From NCBI RefSeq assembly GCF_036320965.1, contig NC_092225.1, positions 61,119,108-61,183,107 of the forward strand: a DNA stretch of 64,000 nucleotides. Reading direction: 5' to 3'. The DNA comes from Panulirus ornatus. Lineage: Eukaryota > Arthropoda > Malacostraca > Decapoda > Palinuridae. Numbering within the stretch: position 1 is the stretch's first letter; every line of letters begins with the position of its first letter. Positions 24,220 to 35,601 of the stretch are shown piece by piece. A model generated the notes under the pieces. That model was not told where the DNA came from and ran no database searches. It saw only the letters and a program-made list of their open reading frames with translations. The translations under genes and the position numbers were made by a program.

Positions 24220-24362
24220 CTTTAACATAATGATAAAAATGATTATGATAATTATGATAATCATGATGATAATAATGATTATGATAATGATGGTACTACT
24301 ACTACTATTACTACTACTACTACTACTACTACTACTAATAATAATAATAATGATAATATGAT
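24220..24362. repeat. Trinucleotide array (ATG/ATA/ACT)n left of LINE copy D
   Basis: TAATGAT-type repeats followed by a (CTA)n run and (ATA)n. It touches the truncated 5' end of LINE copy D. Confidence 0.95.
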
Positions 24363-25374
24363 AGGCATATGATAGAGTTGATAGAGATGCTCTGTGGAAG
24401 GTATTAAGAATATATGGTGTGGGAGGCAAGTTGTTAGAAGCAGTGAAAAGTTTTTATCGAGGATATAAGGCATGTGTACGTGTACGAAGAGAGGAAAGTG
24501 ATTGGTTCTCAGTGAATGTAGGTTTGCGGCAGGGGTGTGTGATGTCTCCATGGTTGTTTAATTTGTTTATGGATGGGGTTGTTAGGGAGGTGAATGCAAG
24601 AGTTTTGGAAAGAGGGGCAAGTATGAAGTCTGTTGGGGATGAGAGAGCTTGGGAAGTGAGTCAGTTGTTGTTCGCTGATGATACAGCGCTGGTGGCTGAT
24701 TCATGTGAGAAACTGCAGAAGCTGGTGACTGAGTTTGGTAAAGTGTGTGAAAGAAGAAAGTTAAGAGTAAATATGAATAAGAGCAAGGTTATTAGGTACA
24801 GTAGGGTTGAGGGTCAAGTCAATTGGGAGGTGAGTTTGAATGGAGAAAAACTGGAGGAAGTGAAGTGTTTTAGATATCTGGGAGTGGATCTGGCAGCGGA
24901 TGGAACCATGGAAGCGGAAGTGGATCATAGGGTGGGGGAGGGGGCGAAAATTCTGGGGGCCTTGAAGAATGTGTGGAAGTCGAGAACATTATCTCGGAAA
25001 GCAAAAATGGGTATGTTTGAAGGAATAGTGGTTCCAACAATGTCGTATGGTTGCGAGGCATGGGCTATGGATAGAGTTGTGCGCAGGAGGATGGATGTGC
25101 TGGAAATGAGATGTTTGAGGACAATGTGTGGTGTGAGGTGGTTTGATCGAGTAAGTAACGTAAGGGTAAGAGAGACGTGTGGAAATAAAAAGAGCGTGGT
25201 TGAGAGAGCAGAAGAGGGTGTTTTGAAATGGTTTGGGCACATGGAGAGAATGAGTGAGGAAAGATTGACCAAGAGGATATATGTGTCGGAGGTGGAGGGA
25301 ACGAGGAGAAGAGGGAGACCAAATTGGAGGTGGAAAGATGGAGTGAAAAAGATTTTGTGTGATCGGGGCCTGAA
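24363..25374 (+). mobile_element. LINE-1fam copy D: young-looking RT and C-terminal fragment
   Basis: Starts at AYDRVDRDALWKV (RT motif A region) and runs in one frame to DRGLN, where the family sequence stops and a TAA/TGA repeat takes over. The 3'UTR and tail are absent. By eye it is nearly identical over long tracts to copy H (57.7 kb) and copy G (55.5 kb), sharing diagnostic blocks such as RRMDVLEMRCLRTMCGVRW and SNVRVRE. Confidence 0.92.
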
Positions 25375-25400
25375 TAATAATAATAATAATGATAATGATA

Positions 25401-25460
<60 letters not shown>

Positions 25461-25567
25461 TTAATGATGATAATAATGATCATGAAAATAATAGTAATAA
25501 TGATAATCATGATAATGATAATGATAACAATAATGAAAATATTGATAATAGTGATAACAATATCTGA
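24419..25567 (+). pseudogene. LINE reverse transcriptase fragment, open frame (copy D)
   Basis: The longest undamaged LINE frame here. The first complete family codons lie upstream at 24365 (AYDRVDR); this coordinate start is an internal GTG, so it is not a real initiation site. Visible blocks are LRQGCVMSPWLFNLFMDGVV (about residues 37-56, motif B), LLFADDTALVADS (about 80-92, motif C with the two catalytic Asp), CFRYLGVDLAADG (about 147-159), SYGCEAWAMDRVVRRRMDVL (about 207-226), VLKWFGHMERMSEERLTKRI (about 267-286) and RPNWRWKDGVKKI (about 300-312). The last 60 or so residues are only N and D from the trinucleotide array. The endonuclease and N-terminus are missing, so it is a dead fragment. 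Confidence 0.85.
25375..25562. repeat. (TAA/TGA)n trinucleotide array right of LINE copy D
   Basis: An imperfect AAT/GAT array of about 190 bp starting exactly where the LINE sequence stops. Confidence 0.96.
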
Positions 25568-26064
25568 ACATATAAACGTGCCACTTAAATAGCCATATCT
25601 AAGTATATCATGCAAACATCCGGATGAACCAAACGACCATGTCATTGAAAACTTTGACTTAAGTATCATGGTAGAGCCAGTTACTCAAATAGCCATACCA
25701 TCTGAGTAAACAGGCCACCCAAACAGTCATACCAAACAAGTAAACAAGATACGTGCATATCAACATTACCAAAGTATCGATGCATAAACATAACTGGTTA
25801 TTAAAAGATAAGGTAACACTTGTGCTAAAATCCCCAACGTGTAATTTATTGCCTGATGGAGACTTAACGATGGTAGATATGCGAGGATGATTTAATTACT
25901 CCCCCTCTATAATGAGCATTCACTTTTAACATCCTTTCATAACTTAATCTGGGGATCCCCAGCGGTAATAATTAACACACCTCGACCTCACTCATAGATT
26001 TAGTCGTGTGAGTTGCGAGTGTGTGGCTGTAAAGCATGGAGCCGTGACCCGTATGTCTTCCACC
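25563..26064. other. Unassigned A-rich DNA
   Basis: Loose repetition of CAAAYAGCCATACCA-like strings near 25590-25740. No gene recognised. Confidence 0.45.
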
Positions 26065-26235
26065 TCGTGAGGCAGTACTGTGGTGGTGAACTGTGGCATC
26101 TACCTGGTAGGGCTCCACAGCATGAGTGGCTAGCATTGTGCACCCGGCAGCGCTGGTCATCTGGGCATCTGGAGGAGCCTGTGTATAGCTGGGCAACACT
26201 GAACGTTTGGCAAGGCTCATATAAGGCAGAGCGGT
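26065..26235. repeat. Degenerate 38-bp minisatellite, outlying block
   Basis: Strings such as GTGGCTAGCATTGTGCACCC, GGCAGCGCTGGTCATCTGGG and AGCTGGGCAACACTGAACGT follow the unit plan of the array at 26.63-27.33 kb. Confidence 0.55.
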
Positions 26236-26629
26236 ATTGTACACACGGTAAAAGAAGTATCTTACCACTTTCTGTGTCAAATGATATGACACCATAGACG
26301 AAGGATACTAAGAAATGTCCATTGGTCTGGTCTTACATTGGTAGCCCTGTTCTCATGCTATTGTAATACATCGAATAACAACGATATTTTTTTTACCATT
26401 TACCATAATGAATATATTGATTTCATGTTTCGACGGAAATTATTAAAGAAAATTGGGAAATTTGTCTCATCTTCACGTTCACCATCCTTACCGAGACAAC
26501 ACGAGTGTCGTACGCATGATCACTTCAGAATTCATCAGACGGATCCGGAAAGATTCTATTATTTCATTTGCATGTACGTCTATCGGGGTTCCTATAGGAT
26601 AGGGTAGCGTTAGTGAAACGGCTACACTG

Positions 26630-27330
26630 GCTAACCTGGCACCTGACATGGGTCATACATGGATGAGTGCCATTGTGATTTTGGTGGCGATCGTCAGCTG
26701 TGCCTCTGTCAGTGATCCTACATGGCAGAACAACATTGTACATCTGGCAGTGCTCATACATAACTGAGTGGCATGTGCATCTGTCTATGTTCGTACAAAC
26801 CTGAACAGCATCGTACATCTTGCTATGCTCGTACAGAGGTGAGCGGCATGTACATTTGTCTATGTTCGTACAAATCTGAACAACATTGAACATCTGGCAT
26901 TGTTCGTACATCGTGAGCCGCATGTACATCTGTCAGTAATCGTACATGTGTGGGTAACGCTGAACATTAGACTGTGCTCGTACATGGCTGAGCAACAGTT
27001 TACATGTGGTAGTTCTCTTACTTGGTTGGGCGACATAGCTCTACCACGCATCAGAACAGCATTGTACATCTGACAACACCGGTGAAATTGTGGATCTGGT
27101 AGTGTTCGTACATGGCTGGGCAACACTACATACCTGTCAGCGCTGATAGAGGCAAGGGTGTGTTTCTGACGCCGATGACACATGACAGGGCATCACCGTG
27201 CTTCTGGTGGCACTGTCATGTAGCTTGGCATATTGCGCTTCTTTCACTAATGTTACACAGTCGGGCTTCATTGTGTTCTTCGCGGTGTCGTCGCACAGCT
27301 GAGCCTCATTGTACTTCTGGCCAGTGGAGA
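26630..27330. repeat. Minisatellite, period 37-38 bp
   Basis: About 16-18 units of the form CATNGTACATCTGGCAGTGC, TCGTACANGNCTGAGCAA. In 26740-26930 two unit types alternate (one with CATCTGGCA..GCTC, one with CATCTGTCTATGTTC), giving a 75-bp higher-order period. Confidence 0.85.
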
Positions 27331-27496
27331 TAAGTAGTAGAGAAGATCATTGTTCTTGTGGGCGCTCCGATACGTAGCTGAGAACCATCAGGAAGGCGGT
27401 AGAACCCTCTGTGTAAGGATGGCTCGTGCAAGATCCACTTGACGTAATGACTATGAAAGGAAAGTCTTAAAGTCTGCAGTTCGTTCGAGAGATTAC
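27331..27496. other. Unassigned DNA
   Basis: Nothing recognised beyond decayed minisatellite edges. Confidence 0.45.
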
Positions 27497-27599
27497 CTTC
27501 AGAACGTACTCCTCCCGAACCACAGACTGTTTACGCATCCAGCAAGTGCCACAACGGCAAGAGGAATGTAAACAGAGAGAGGCAACCAAGACGGTCAAA

Positions 27600-27663
27600 A
27601 TGCCAAGCTGTTTTTCTTCGGGTCGACACAAGGATGAAGCGCCTTCTGGCAACAATTCAAATG
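27600..27663 (+). CDS. Speculative first coding exon
   Basis: ATG at 27600 sits in a good arthropod start context (TCAAAATG). The frame reads MPSCFSSGRHKDEAPSGNNS, then N, and meets a fair splice donor (G|GTAAAT) after base 27663. If not spliced it would stop 9 codons later. The composition is balanced and not repeat-like, unlike most of this window. I do not recognise the protein and see no matching downstream exon here, so this is a weak candidate only. Confidence 0.15.
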
Positions 27664-28534
27664 GTAAATCGATTACACTTTGCACGTAGAAGTACAGCAC
27701 GCCATCGTTTCAGTCTATCATAAAGTTAAAACATAAGAAGGCAGTTTAGACTGTGACAGCCCAGCGCTACACCACCGAAGTCATTTTGCCACACGTTTGT
27801 TCATAATGTCTCAACGATGAGGAGATGAAGCTCTGTGAAAACCATGGCAACCATTACCATACTTAACATACCTGAAAAATTATTAGATAAACAAGAAATC
27901 TGAAAGAAATTGAAAAATGCAGGTTTGTGTAGCGATGAAATGCCCAAAAGAGAAGTATACGAATAAGTTCAGTGATGGCGGGGATATAGAAACACAGCCA
28001 AAGTCCGTCGCTAGGTTTTTTTGCTGTCATAGGTTTCGCTTAGGTTTAATAGTAGCTTCAATATGGCTAAGTTAGCCTGTGGCCATGATAGTCTGTCTTT
28101 GGAAATTGGTTGAGTACTGGAAAGAGATGTAGATGTGTACTCCACAGATCTCACTACAATAAACGATACATGTGACTTTCAAAATTATGCGGGTGTTGAA
28201 CCGACTATATTTCGTTAGCAGGATGTGGAGGATGGTTGAATTTATCGAGTGTTCTGTGGTATTTGTCGGGAGATAGCAACTGACGACCTGCGTGCATCGT
28301 CATGTACCTACAATGATACGACCGTGGAAAAAGAAAAAAAAGAATATGCAGAGCTAGACTTAGAACGTTGTTCTATCACAGCAATCTCATCCTTTCCTTA
28401 ATACCCATTTAAACTTTTTTTGGCATTAATTCCTCCATCTGCATGCTTTCTTTTTTCCTATTGTATATCTAGTTGTGTTGATACATCATTTTATACGTCT
28501 GCTGGTGCTGAGGCATAGCTATTCTCCACTGTAT
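27664..28534. other. Unassigned DNA
   Basis: No gene or repeat family recognised. Confidence 0.5.
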
Positions 28535-28640
28535 TTATGGCAGCACTGTTGTTACACAGCTGGGCACCATTGTGCTTCTAGTAAGTCTTGCACATTGCTG
28601 ACCACCATCTACGTATCTGTCATTGCTGGTACGTACTTCA
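28535..28640. repeat. Degenerate 38-bp minisatellite, outlying block
   Basis: GGCAGCACTGTTGTTACACA, GCTGGGCACCATTGTGCTTC and TTGCTGACCACCATCTACGT resemble units of the array at 26.6-27.3 kb. Confidence 0.45.
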
Positions 28641-30094
28641 GTGTCCTCTGATATAGATTGCCATATATGTCTGGTTGATGGAAAACACAGTATAGAACTC
28701 CTGGTGTGCTTTCGACACCCTTGATATAGCCCATATTGTCCAGTCGTAGTATGCAAATGTACCATTGCTCACGATCAGTTAATGAGTGCTATATTTTTTG
28801 ATACTTATGTCTCGTCTTGTTTTCTTGAGCATAACTTTTGTCTCGAGCATCTAGCAACTTGCATCATGTTTACCTCTCGCAGTGTTGAGGAAGTTTGCTT
28901 TACGATACACATTGACATACAAAAATTGACCTCCCTACTTGCAGTCATATATTATATACATTAAACACATCATTAATACTTATTTTTTTTCACATCTCAG
29001 TTCCTTTGGACGGGTGTCATTCCCCAGACTACGTCTGCAGTGGAAAAAACGAAGTGTTTTTCTAGTTTCGTAAAGGAATGTTATCTAATTCAGTGGACGT
29101 AGATATTCACTGTCTTAAATGAATGCTGAATTGTAAAACTTTGTGCATAAGTCTTTTGTGAAAGTATTCATGAGTTTACTCTTTTACTAATTTAAGAACG
29201 AGATGTTTCAAAATGGAGACAATTAGAACTTTGAAAGCAAGAATATTTGGTTTGTTTATCAATATTATTCTCACTGCAAAATGGTTTGCATGTTGCATCT
29301 GATGAACGGCTAAAGGATTTTTAGAAAACATTTAGCAATTTAAGATTCATGAGTCGATTTATTCTCTCCTCTGATGCCGAGAATTAATAACCGATAATAA
29401 AACTTTTGATTAGCCATAAAAACTGTAGCAGGGATTGTGATCCATAACTGATAATTTGGTCGACTGCAACCAATAACTGTGGAGACACTATAAAAGTTAA
29501 TTAGAAATTTGCTTCTGGTGGTCCTCATCTTTGCAAATATACAAAGTGAAAATACTGATGCTAAATTTATAAGCAAAGTATAACTGATTTATGTTATCTG
29601 TGACGATAAAGACAAAGGTGATTATTGATATTATTCTCGGTGATTATGATCTCTAGATAGCTTTTAAAGGTGGAATTCAACGCCTAATGCTTACGTTATG
29701 AGGATCTGTACAAAAATGCCTTTTCGATCATGGTAGCACAAGAGATATCCGCACAATCTCCCGTTTGAGACGTAATAAATGTATGCAAATTACTCCTGTA
29801 CATATTCTAATCTCATTATTCGATGAGTTTCTACTCCTTCATCATCCTGTTCACACTCTCTCTCTCCTCCTCGTCCCTATTTCTTCATGCTCTTTATCTT
29901 ACAGACAGTCCTCGTATCGTGTTGACGGGCCGTGCATTTCATTCACTCTCACCGACACGGAAGATTCCTAACCGGAATGAGCCTAGCTGGGGCTGACTGA
30001 GGCTACCTCATACCCACAGAGATCTTCGTTGCCTAGAAGCGTACATTCAACTAGACATCTCGCGCCTGCAACCCTGCTTAAAACCTTGGATAGT
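28641..30094. other. Unassigned DNA
   Basis: No gene, RNA or repeat family recognised. Confidence 0.5.
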
Positions 30095-30333
30095 GAAACT
30101 AGATCCGCAAAGCGCTCGTGGTGGATCACGTCATGCATCCCAAACGAAACTAAATCAGCAAAACCTTTGTAATAGGACTTCTCACGCGTCCCAAACGAAA
30201 GTGAGTCTGCAAAACGTTTGTGGTGGATCGTGTCATGCATCCCAGACGAAACTAGACCTGCAAAACGTTTGTGGTAGACCGTGTTATGCGTCCCAGATGA
30301 AACTAGGTCTGCAAAACGTTTGGGGTGGATTTA
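30095..30333. repeat. Minisatellite, period 51 bp
   Basis: Nearly five units starting at 30095, 30146, 30197, 30248 and 30299, each GAAACTAGANCTGCAAAACG, TTTGTGGTGGATCGTGTCAT, GCATCCCAGAC. The spacing is exactly 51 bp, so a 17-residue period (HASQTKLDLQNVCGG-like) stays open on plus. A coding role is not supported by anything else nearby. Confidence 0.93.
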
Positions 30334-30689
30334 AAGGAACACCACATCGTGCTGCACCACATCTCCCGTCGGACCTTTGATGGAGGAGGTTTGATCTATC
30401 GCCACCGCCACGAATGCCAACTCCGTAACCTGTTCCCAGGCCGGACGATCCTCACCTTGCCGGAGAAGGAGTGCTAAGAAAATATGGCGCGTACAAGGAA
30501 AAATCACAACTCAGGTACTGCAGACTAATGTACCACTGAATGTCCAATATGTCAGAATTGGACATAATCTACTTCTTACATATGTCCACATCTGTGTGAT
30601 GATAAAGAGTGAAGAGCATACATCATCGCATGAATACATCCATCGCTAACACAGTTTTCCTGTATGTCCCTCATCAATCTCGCTCACCC

Positions 30690-31279
30690 GGGTGTTCGGC
30701 CACACCACATATGAGGTACTGGAACAGACCGTGTTAACGTTACATCTCTTCATCCTTGCCCTCCTTGTGGATCTTCTCTCCTGTGGGAGCATAAGTGAAC
30801 GACACAGCCGACTTCCTCGTAAAGACTGCCTGTGGACTGGCTTCGCCTGCAGCTGTTACCTCACCCGGCTCCTTCTCCTACTACAGGAAGATACGTAATG
30901 CCACTCACCCTCCTACTCTCCATCGCAGGGATACTAGACGGGCTCATTGTGACCATACAGCATTACGACAACTTTATCCCTCGTCCCCACAAGTGACGTC
31001 GACGTGGGTTTATGGTTGGCAGGCGTAAAGTTGTGTTTTCCCCGTCTCAGGATAGGATGGAGACTAGGGTGGCAGGTGGCTGAGGCAGGAGATGTGCCTC
31101 AATACTCCTCGTGTAAACCATGCAACACAACAATCTTCCAACATCACTACCTTGAATGCCCTACTGTTACAGACCTGTTACCATAAGGACAGTCCTTGAT
31201 AGACGTATGTGAGTACGTGCTAAGGGACAATCACTTAGACTTAATCCTTATGACATACCCCCACTTTGGTGGGTGTTAA
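30690..31279 (+). mobile_element. LINE remnant with RNase H end and C-terminal Cys/His domain (I-superfamily-like)
   Basis: At 30795 the frame reads NDTADFLVKTACGLASPAAV, matching the end of a retroelement RNase H domain (NxxADxLAK). After frameshifts comes CKPCNTTIFQHHYLECPTV (about 31120-31168), a Cys/His block typical of C-termini of some LINEs with RNase H, and then LILMTYPHFGGC followed by TAA at 31277. In-frame stops and frame changes show it is dead. The I-superfamily assignment is inference. Confidence 0.6.
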
Positions 31280-31869
31280 GTGGACGGTGTACAGCATCTA
31301 TGTAATAGACGATGTGTTCAGCGAGTCACTTGTATCTAGAGGACTTTTCTTCTACTAGATCGGTCGTCCCTTGAGCGTAATGAATTGATAACAACAAAAC
31401 AAAAAAGTAACAACAAAATCCAGTAGAATGTACGAGAATTTAATAGTCAGGTATTAATCCCATCATGAATTCTCTACTCGTATTTGTGAAGATTTTAACT
31501 TCACTGTTCTGCAAAAAGACATTTTGGGAACTATGCCGCGAATTGATTCTAACTGGAATGTAGCCGAAGGTATTGGACTTTAACTTTTAATTGCACCGGC
31601 ACAAGTTGATGGTGTATATCTGATTTCATTGTCATTGTTCAGTTAATCATAAGAAAAGTAAGACATTTTCAGATCGTCTTTCAGCTGCATGTCGTCAATA
31701 TGGCATATGAAGACATCGCCAATTTCAGAACTTTGACCATAGGAGTTAACTGCAAAAGAAAATACCCTCTTGTGAAAATAGTAAAAAAAGAAGTGGATAT
31801 ATCTGATTAACACCAGTTGATTCACTGTTTATTCGTGTATGTGAGGATGTGTCATTGATGTCAAAGATC
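31280..31869. other. Unassigned DNA
   Basis: Nothing recognised downstream of the LINE remnant. Confidence 0.5.
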
Positions 31870-31985
31870 TCGCTACAGAGGAGTCTATCTTGTCTCTCCT
31901 ACTGAGCGCAGCGCAGCGTTGGTGCCCCTGGAAAAAGGGGGTCGCGGAGTAACACCAGAACCCTCTCAGAAAGGGGTTCGCGGGT
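31870..31985. repeat. Dispersed block shared with 34021-34110
   Basis: About 50 bp (CTACTGAGCGCAGCGCAG core) is matched at 34021-34070 with an estimated 70-75% identity by eye. Both are followed shortly by a GGGTTATAT motif. Class unknown. Confidence 0.45.
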
Positions 31986-32744
31986 TATATAGATGATAGT
32001 TAACAGTTTTCATGTGAAAAAAAGACAAAAAAAGAAAATGTTTGATTTTTAGACAATACCGCAGGTGTAAAAACTTTGCCCGTTGGAACTGTTTTATAAA
32101 CTGCAGACAATACATTAAAATACGTGTCTTTAAATTCCTTCCCACTGTCAGGAGTGGTGAAAAAAAGAGCATCGCAACAACACAGATAAATAAAGTGTCA
32201 GTATGGCGTCAGTTATCAGATATTCCGTAAACAAAGGAACAACGAACACTCTGCCATGGAGGATATTTAAGGTTTCAGTTTGTGTAAGTGTTTACGTTAT
32301 GAGTAAAAGCGATCGGCTGGAAGAACATAGATGTCGTTGAAGACCTTCTTAGATGACGAAACCTACAGTCGTTCACAGAGTCATCCGGTGACTACAGTTT
32401 TACAGTTGGGAAATGAAAAACCGGAGACTTTGACGGTGTTTGTTTTAAAGGCATTGAAGTGCCAGAAATCACTGATCTATCGGTGAAGGTCTAAATCCAC
32501 AGATGTTAATTTTTTCATATAGAATAGGAAAATGAAGTGCCTACTTTACGATCCTTCTCTTTTTAGAATCAGTCATAGGTGAACCACTGATTTCGTAATC
32601 ACGATCCTATCATTTATCTGAGATGCACAATGTATAATGAACAGATAATTGGAGTAGGTATGATTGTATCATACTTTCACAATAGGTACGTATCATGAAA
32701 GCCATATTCCGGGAAGGCCTAATTCCCTAGGGGCAGCTACTATC
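31986..32744. other. Unassigned A/T-rich DNA
   Basis: No gene or repeat family recognised. Confidence 0.5.
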
Positions 32745-33045
32745 CTGTACTATCCTGCCAACCTGTGATACCAAATTGCCCTCTCCTAGCCTACTACCTT
32801 GTACTATCTTACTACCCTGTTCTACCCAACTACGCTCTACTGTACTACGACCATATATTACTCTACTGCCCTGTACTATCCTCTATCCTGCACTATCCTT
32901 CTCTCCACTACTATTCTTTTACCCTGTACCTTCCTACTACCTTGTCTTACTACCATCCTGCCCTGTACTATCCTACTACCCTGTACTACCCTTATACTAC
33001 CCTGCAGCCCTGCACTGCCCTGCTACCTCGCACTACCCCGCCTCC
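32745..33045. repeat. Imperfect CCTACTACCCTGTACTAT repeat
   Basis: About 300 bp of short pyrimidine-rich units of 5 and 15-18 bp (TACTATCCTACTACCCTG and variants). All three plus frames are open for over 100 codons, a repeat artefact. Confidence 0.9.
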
Positions 33046-33850
33046 CTGCCGCTCTGGTGTCCACAATGCCGAGAGTGCGGTCGGCAGGTTCTGTGAAACT
33101 CGATCCCCCACGGAGGAGTAGTATTATGTCTGTCTGTCTATATGTGCGCAACGGTATAGTGTGTGACTCGTCAATTGTGTACACTCCTGCATGGCATCGC
33201 AATTATGGCATTGTAAGGCATATGTGATAGTTTTGACCGCATGACTTCAGTGAAAGCCTTCGTTTTTAGATAGAAAACCTCTGGTGATAAAAGATGATTT
33301 TTTTATCTAATTCATTTTATGATAGCTTATCAATTTTTTTTTGTATTTTACTGCGTTATATCTGGCAAAATATAGATATTTCAAATCTAGATATTTTTAT
33401 TCCTTTCTGCAATTGCAAACCGCTTGTTTATTCTAAGCTAGACGGCGAAGGTGGGCGTGGATTCGCTTAGAGCAGAGAAGACCTTCTGAGCCGTATTGAC
33501 TTTGACGCTGCCAAGGTACATATATACCACTCTATTTGCTCCGTCATACTGTTGGTGGTGTCACCTGCGAGAGAGAGGAGGTTGGCGTGGCCTGTGATGT
33601 ATGAGACTGTGGGTGGAAGTTATAGACGCGTGTGTGTGTGTGTTTGTGTGTGTGTGTTCCTGGAAAAGATGCCTTGTACATGTGTAAATAGAACAAATAA
33701 TGTATTTAGGTAACGTATACACATTTTCTATTTGAGATCTATATCGAGAGTGACTTAGATGTAATTAGGTAGACTTACCATATTCGATCTAGTATTTGTT
33801 TTGCTCAAAAAATAAGAAAATAGCTCACGCCTTATTCAAAATGAAGCATG
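33046..33850. other. Unassigned DNA
   Basis: No gene recognised. It contains a short TG run at 33630-33658. Confidence 0.5.
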
Positions 33851-33863
33851 ATGATGATGATGA

Positions 33864-33933
<70 letters not shown>
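33851..33933. repeat. (GAT)n-(TA)n microsatellite
   Basis: Six GAT triplets lead into about 65 bp of TA. Confidence 0.96.
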
Positions 33934-33935
<2 letters not shown>

Positions 33936-34020
33936 TCGAACTCTTTCTGCATGTGGTTACACTATGAGGCTGTATCACTGTCCTTTGACGGAACAGAGTA
34001 CTGTCTCGACAAAGAACTTC

Positions 34021-34180
34021 TCGCATCGAAGGGGTCCATCCTATCCCTGCTACTGAGTGCAGTGCAGTCAAGAAGTTGCGGGAGCCTGAGGGTTATATCA
34101 TATGATTATCATGATTGTGGTAATGCAGTTATAAAGAGATCCCCCACCCCATTATACCGTCACTAAGGTGGGATGTTAAG
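34021..34180. repeat. Dispersed block shared with 31870-31985
   Basis: See the partner at 31870. The end (CACTAAGGTGGGATGTTAAG) also loosely resembles the YPHFGGC-stop end of the LINE remnant at 31.28 kb, so it may be a decayed 3' piece of that family. Confidence 0.4.
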
Positions 34181-34584
34181 TTGATAAATCATGGCATGAA
34201 ACTTTACAGATCAACAAAAGTCATATTGAGATGATATTTTTTTTCAGCTCCATATTCACAATATTAATTTTCAGATGTTGTTTGCACTTCTGTTTGTGTG
34301 CCAAATATTTTTTAGTGTTTTTTGACGTGTTTTCATAGCTGCTTTCATTCTATAACTTCACAAATAGGAAGGAAAGGAATAGCATAAACATATTTAATGA
34401 GATCGCCATCTGCGCTCACCTGCCTGCTTCCCTGCCTGAGCACCAGCTAGTAGTATTGATTTAAGAATATTGTGCAGATTTATGACAAAATGATAGCAAA
34501 AGGCACATCTCTCCGATAAACGCTACTGATTTATTCACAGACCAGTTTTTTTTAAAGTGAAGAGGTGTTGAGATGTCGCTGAAA
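34181..34584. other. Unassigned A/T-rich DNA
   Basis: Nothing recognised. Confidence 0.5.
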
Positions 34585-34985
34585 AAGATGGAAAGAGGAC
34601 GATCAATATGTTACTTTTGGCAGACGATAGTTTTGTGTCTTGGCCAGAGATTCTTGCTCTGTTTGTTGGGATTTGCTGGGTAGAGAAACAGCTGAATGTA
34701 AATGACGGGTACTTGTTATGGCTATCTTTTCTACAAATTCTTTCCTCTATTGACGATATAGAGTATTTTGGAACGATGTGGTATACAGGGAGCGACGTGA
34801 TGTCAATAAACTGAACCAGGGGATATAAAACGTCCGAGGAAGATCATGGATACGTCTGCGAAACCTGGTTGTGAATAGGGGGTTGTAGTATCAGTGCATT
34901 GCACTTGACAGTTAGAAAATGGATGTGAGCGAATGTGGCCTTTCCTCGACTGTTCCTGGCGCTGCGGAGGCGTAGATAATGTCGG
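34585..34985 (+). mobile_element. Very old LINE-1fam copy with internal deletion
   Basis: 34608-34714 reads LLLADDSFVSWPEILALFVG and EKQLNVN, matching the FADD block and KLRVNVN of younger copies. It then skips the C-terminal domain and resumes at 34770 with GGAACGATGTGGTATACAGG, follows the GLNQGM/VWGKPW coding end, and continues to CAGTGCATTGCACTTGACAG and GAATGTGGCCTTTCCTCGAC in the 3'UTR. The match is order-preserving but strongly diverged. Confidence 0.7.
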
Positions 34986-35029
34986 TCATGGATCTGAGGC
35001 AAAGCAGTTATCAAGTGTGTGCTTACATG

Positions 35030-35421
35030 TTCCTATGGTGCTACTCTCAGCTACCCTAATTGGTGAATCATTCCATATGTTAAAAGATCCTGTTATAGAA
35101 AAGAAGATTCACATCATACGACGTGACACGTTTTAGCTGAGAGTTTGGATCCAGTACTGCAAATGAGCCACACAAAGTAACTGTTTAGATCGAGATTATC
35201 GGAGTATTTGGTGACTTTTGAATAATTGTACTAAATTGGCCATTAAAGCTATCTTTCTTGGGTGAAAGAGTTAAGTCGTACAATTGGTTCTCAAAGAATT
35301 TGTTTCGTGGTACGGGAATCTTCTCGGTGGCTTGACTCTGTACTTTCTTCAATCTGGCAGTCTTTTTTTACAAGTCGGGCGACCTAAACAGAACACAGTA
35401 TTCAAAGTTGGGACGCACTAG

Positions 35422-35425
<4 letters not shown>
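35030..35425 (-). mobile_element. CR1-like LINE, degenerate RT C-terminus
   Basis: The minus strand reads LVRPNFEYCVLFRSPDL, stop, ARLKKVQSQATEKIPVPRNK, and later NLLFYNRIFNIWNDSPIRVA. This is the LVRPxxEYC / VQxxATxxIPxxRNK / NIWNxxP pattern of CR1-type C-termini. It ends where the TA array begins at about 35425. Confidence 0.85.
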
Positions 35426-35512
<87 letters not shown>

Positions 35513-35513
35513 G

Positions 35514-35600
<87 letters not shown>
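35424..35600. repeat. (TA)n-(CA)n compound microsatellite
   Basis: About 82 bp of TA followed by about 90 bp of CA with CG-rich interruptions at 35510-35525. Confidence 0.97.

Positions 35601-35601
<1 letters not shown>

Noticed and set aside
30095..30333. CRISPR-like array with 51-bp spacing
   Set aside because: Divergence is spread along the whole unit; there is no constant-repeat/variable-spacer pattern.
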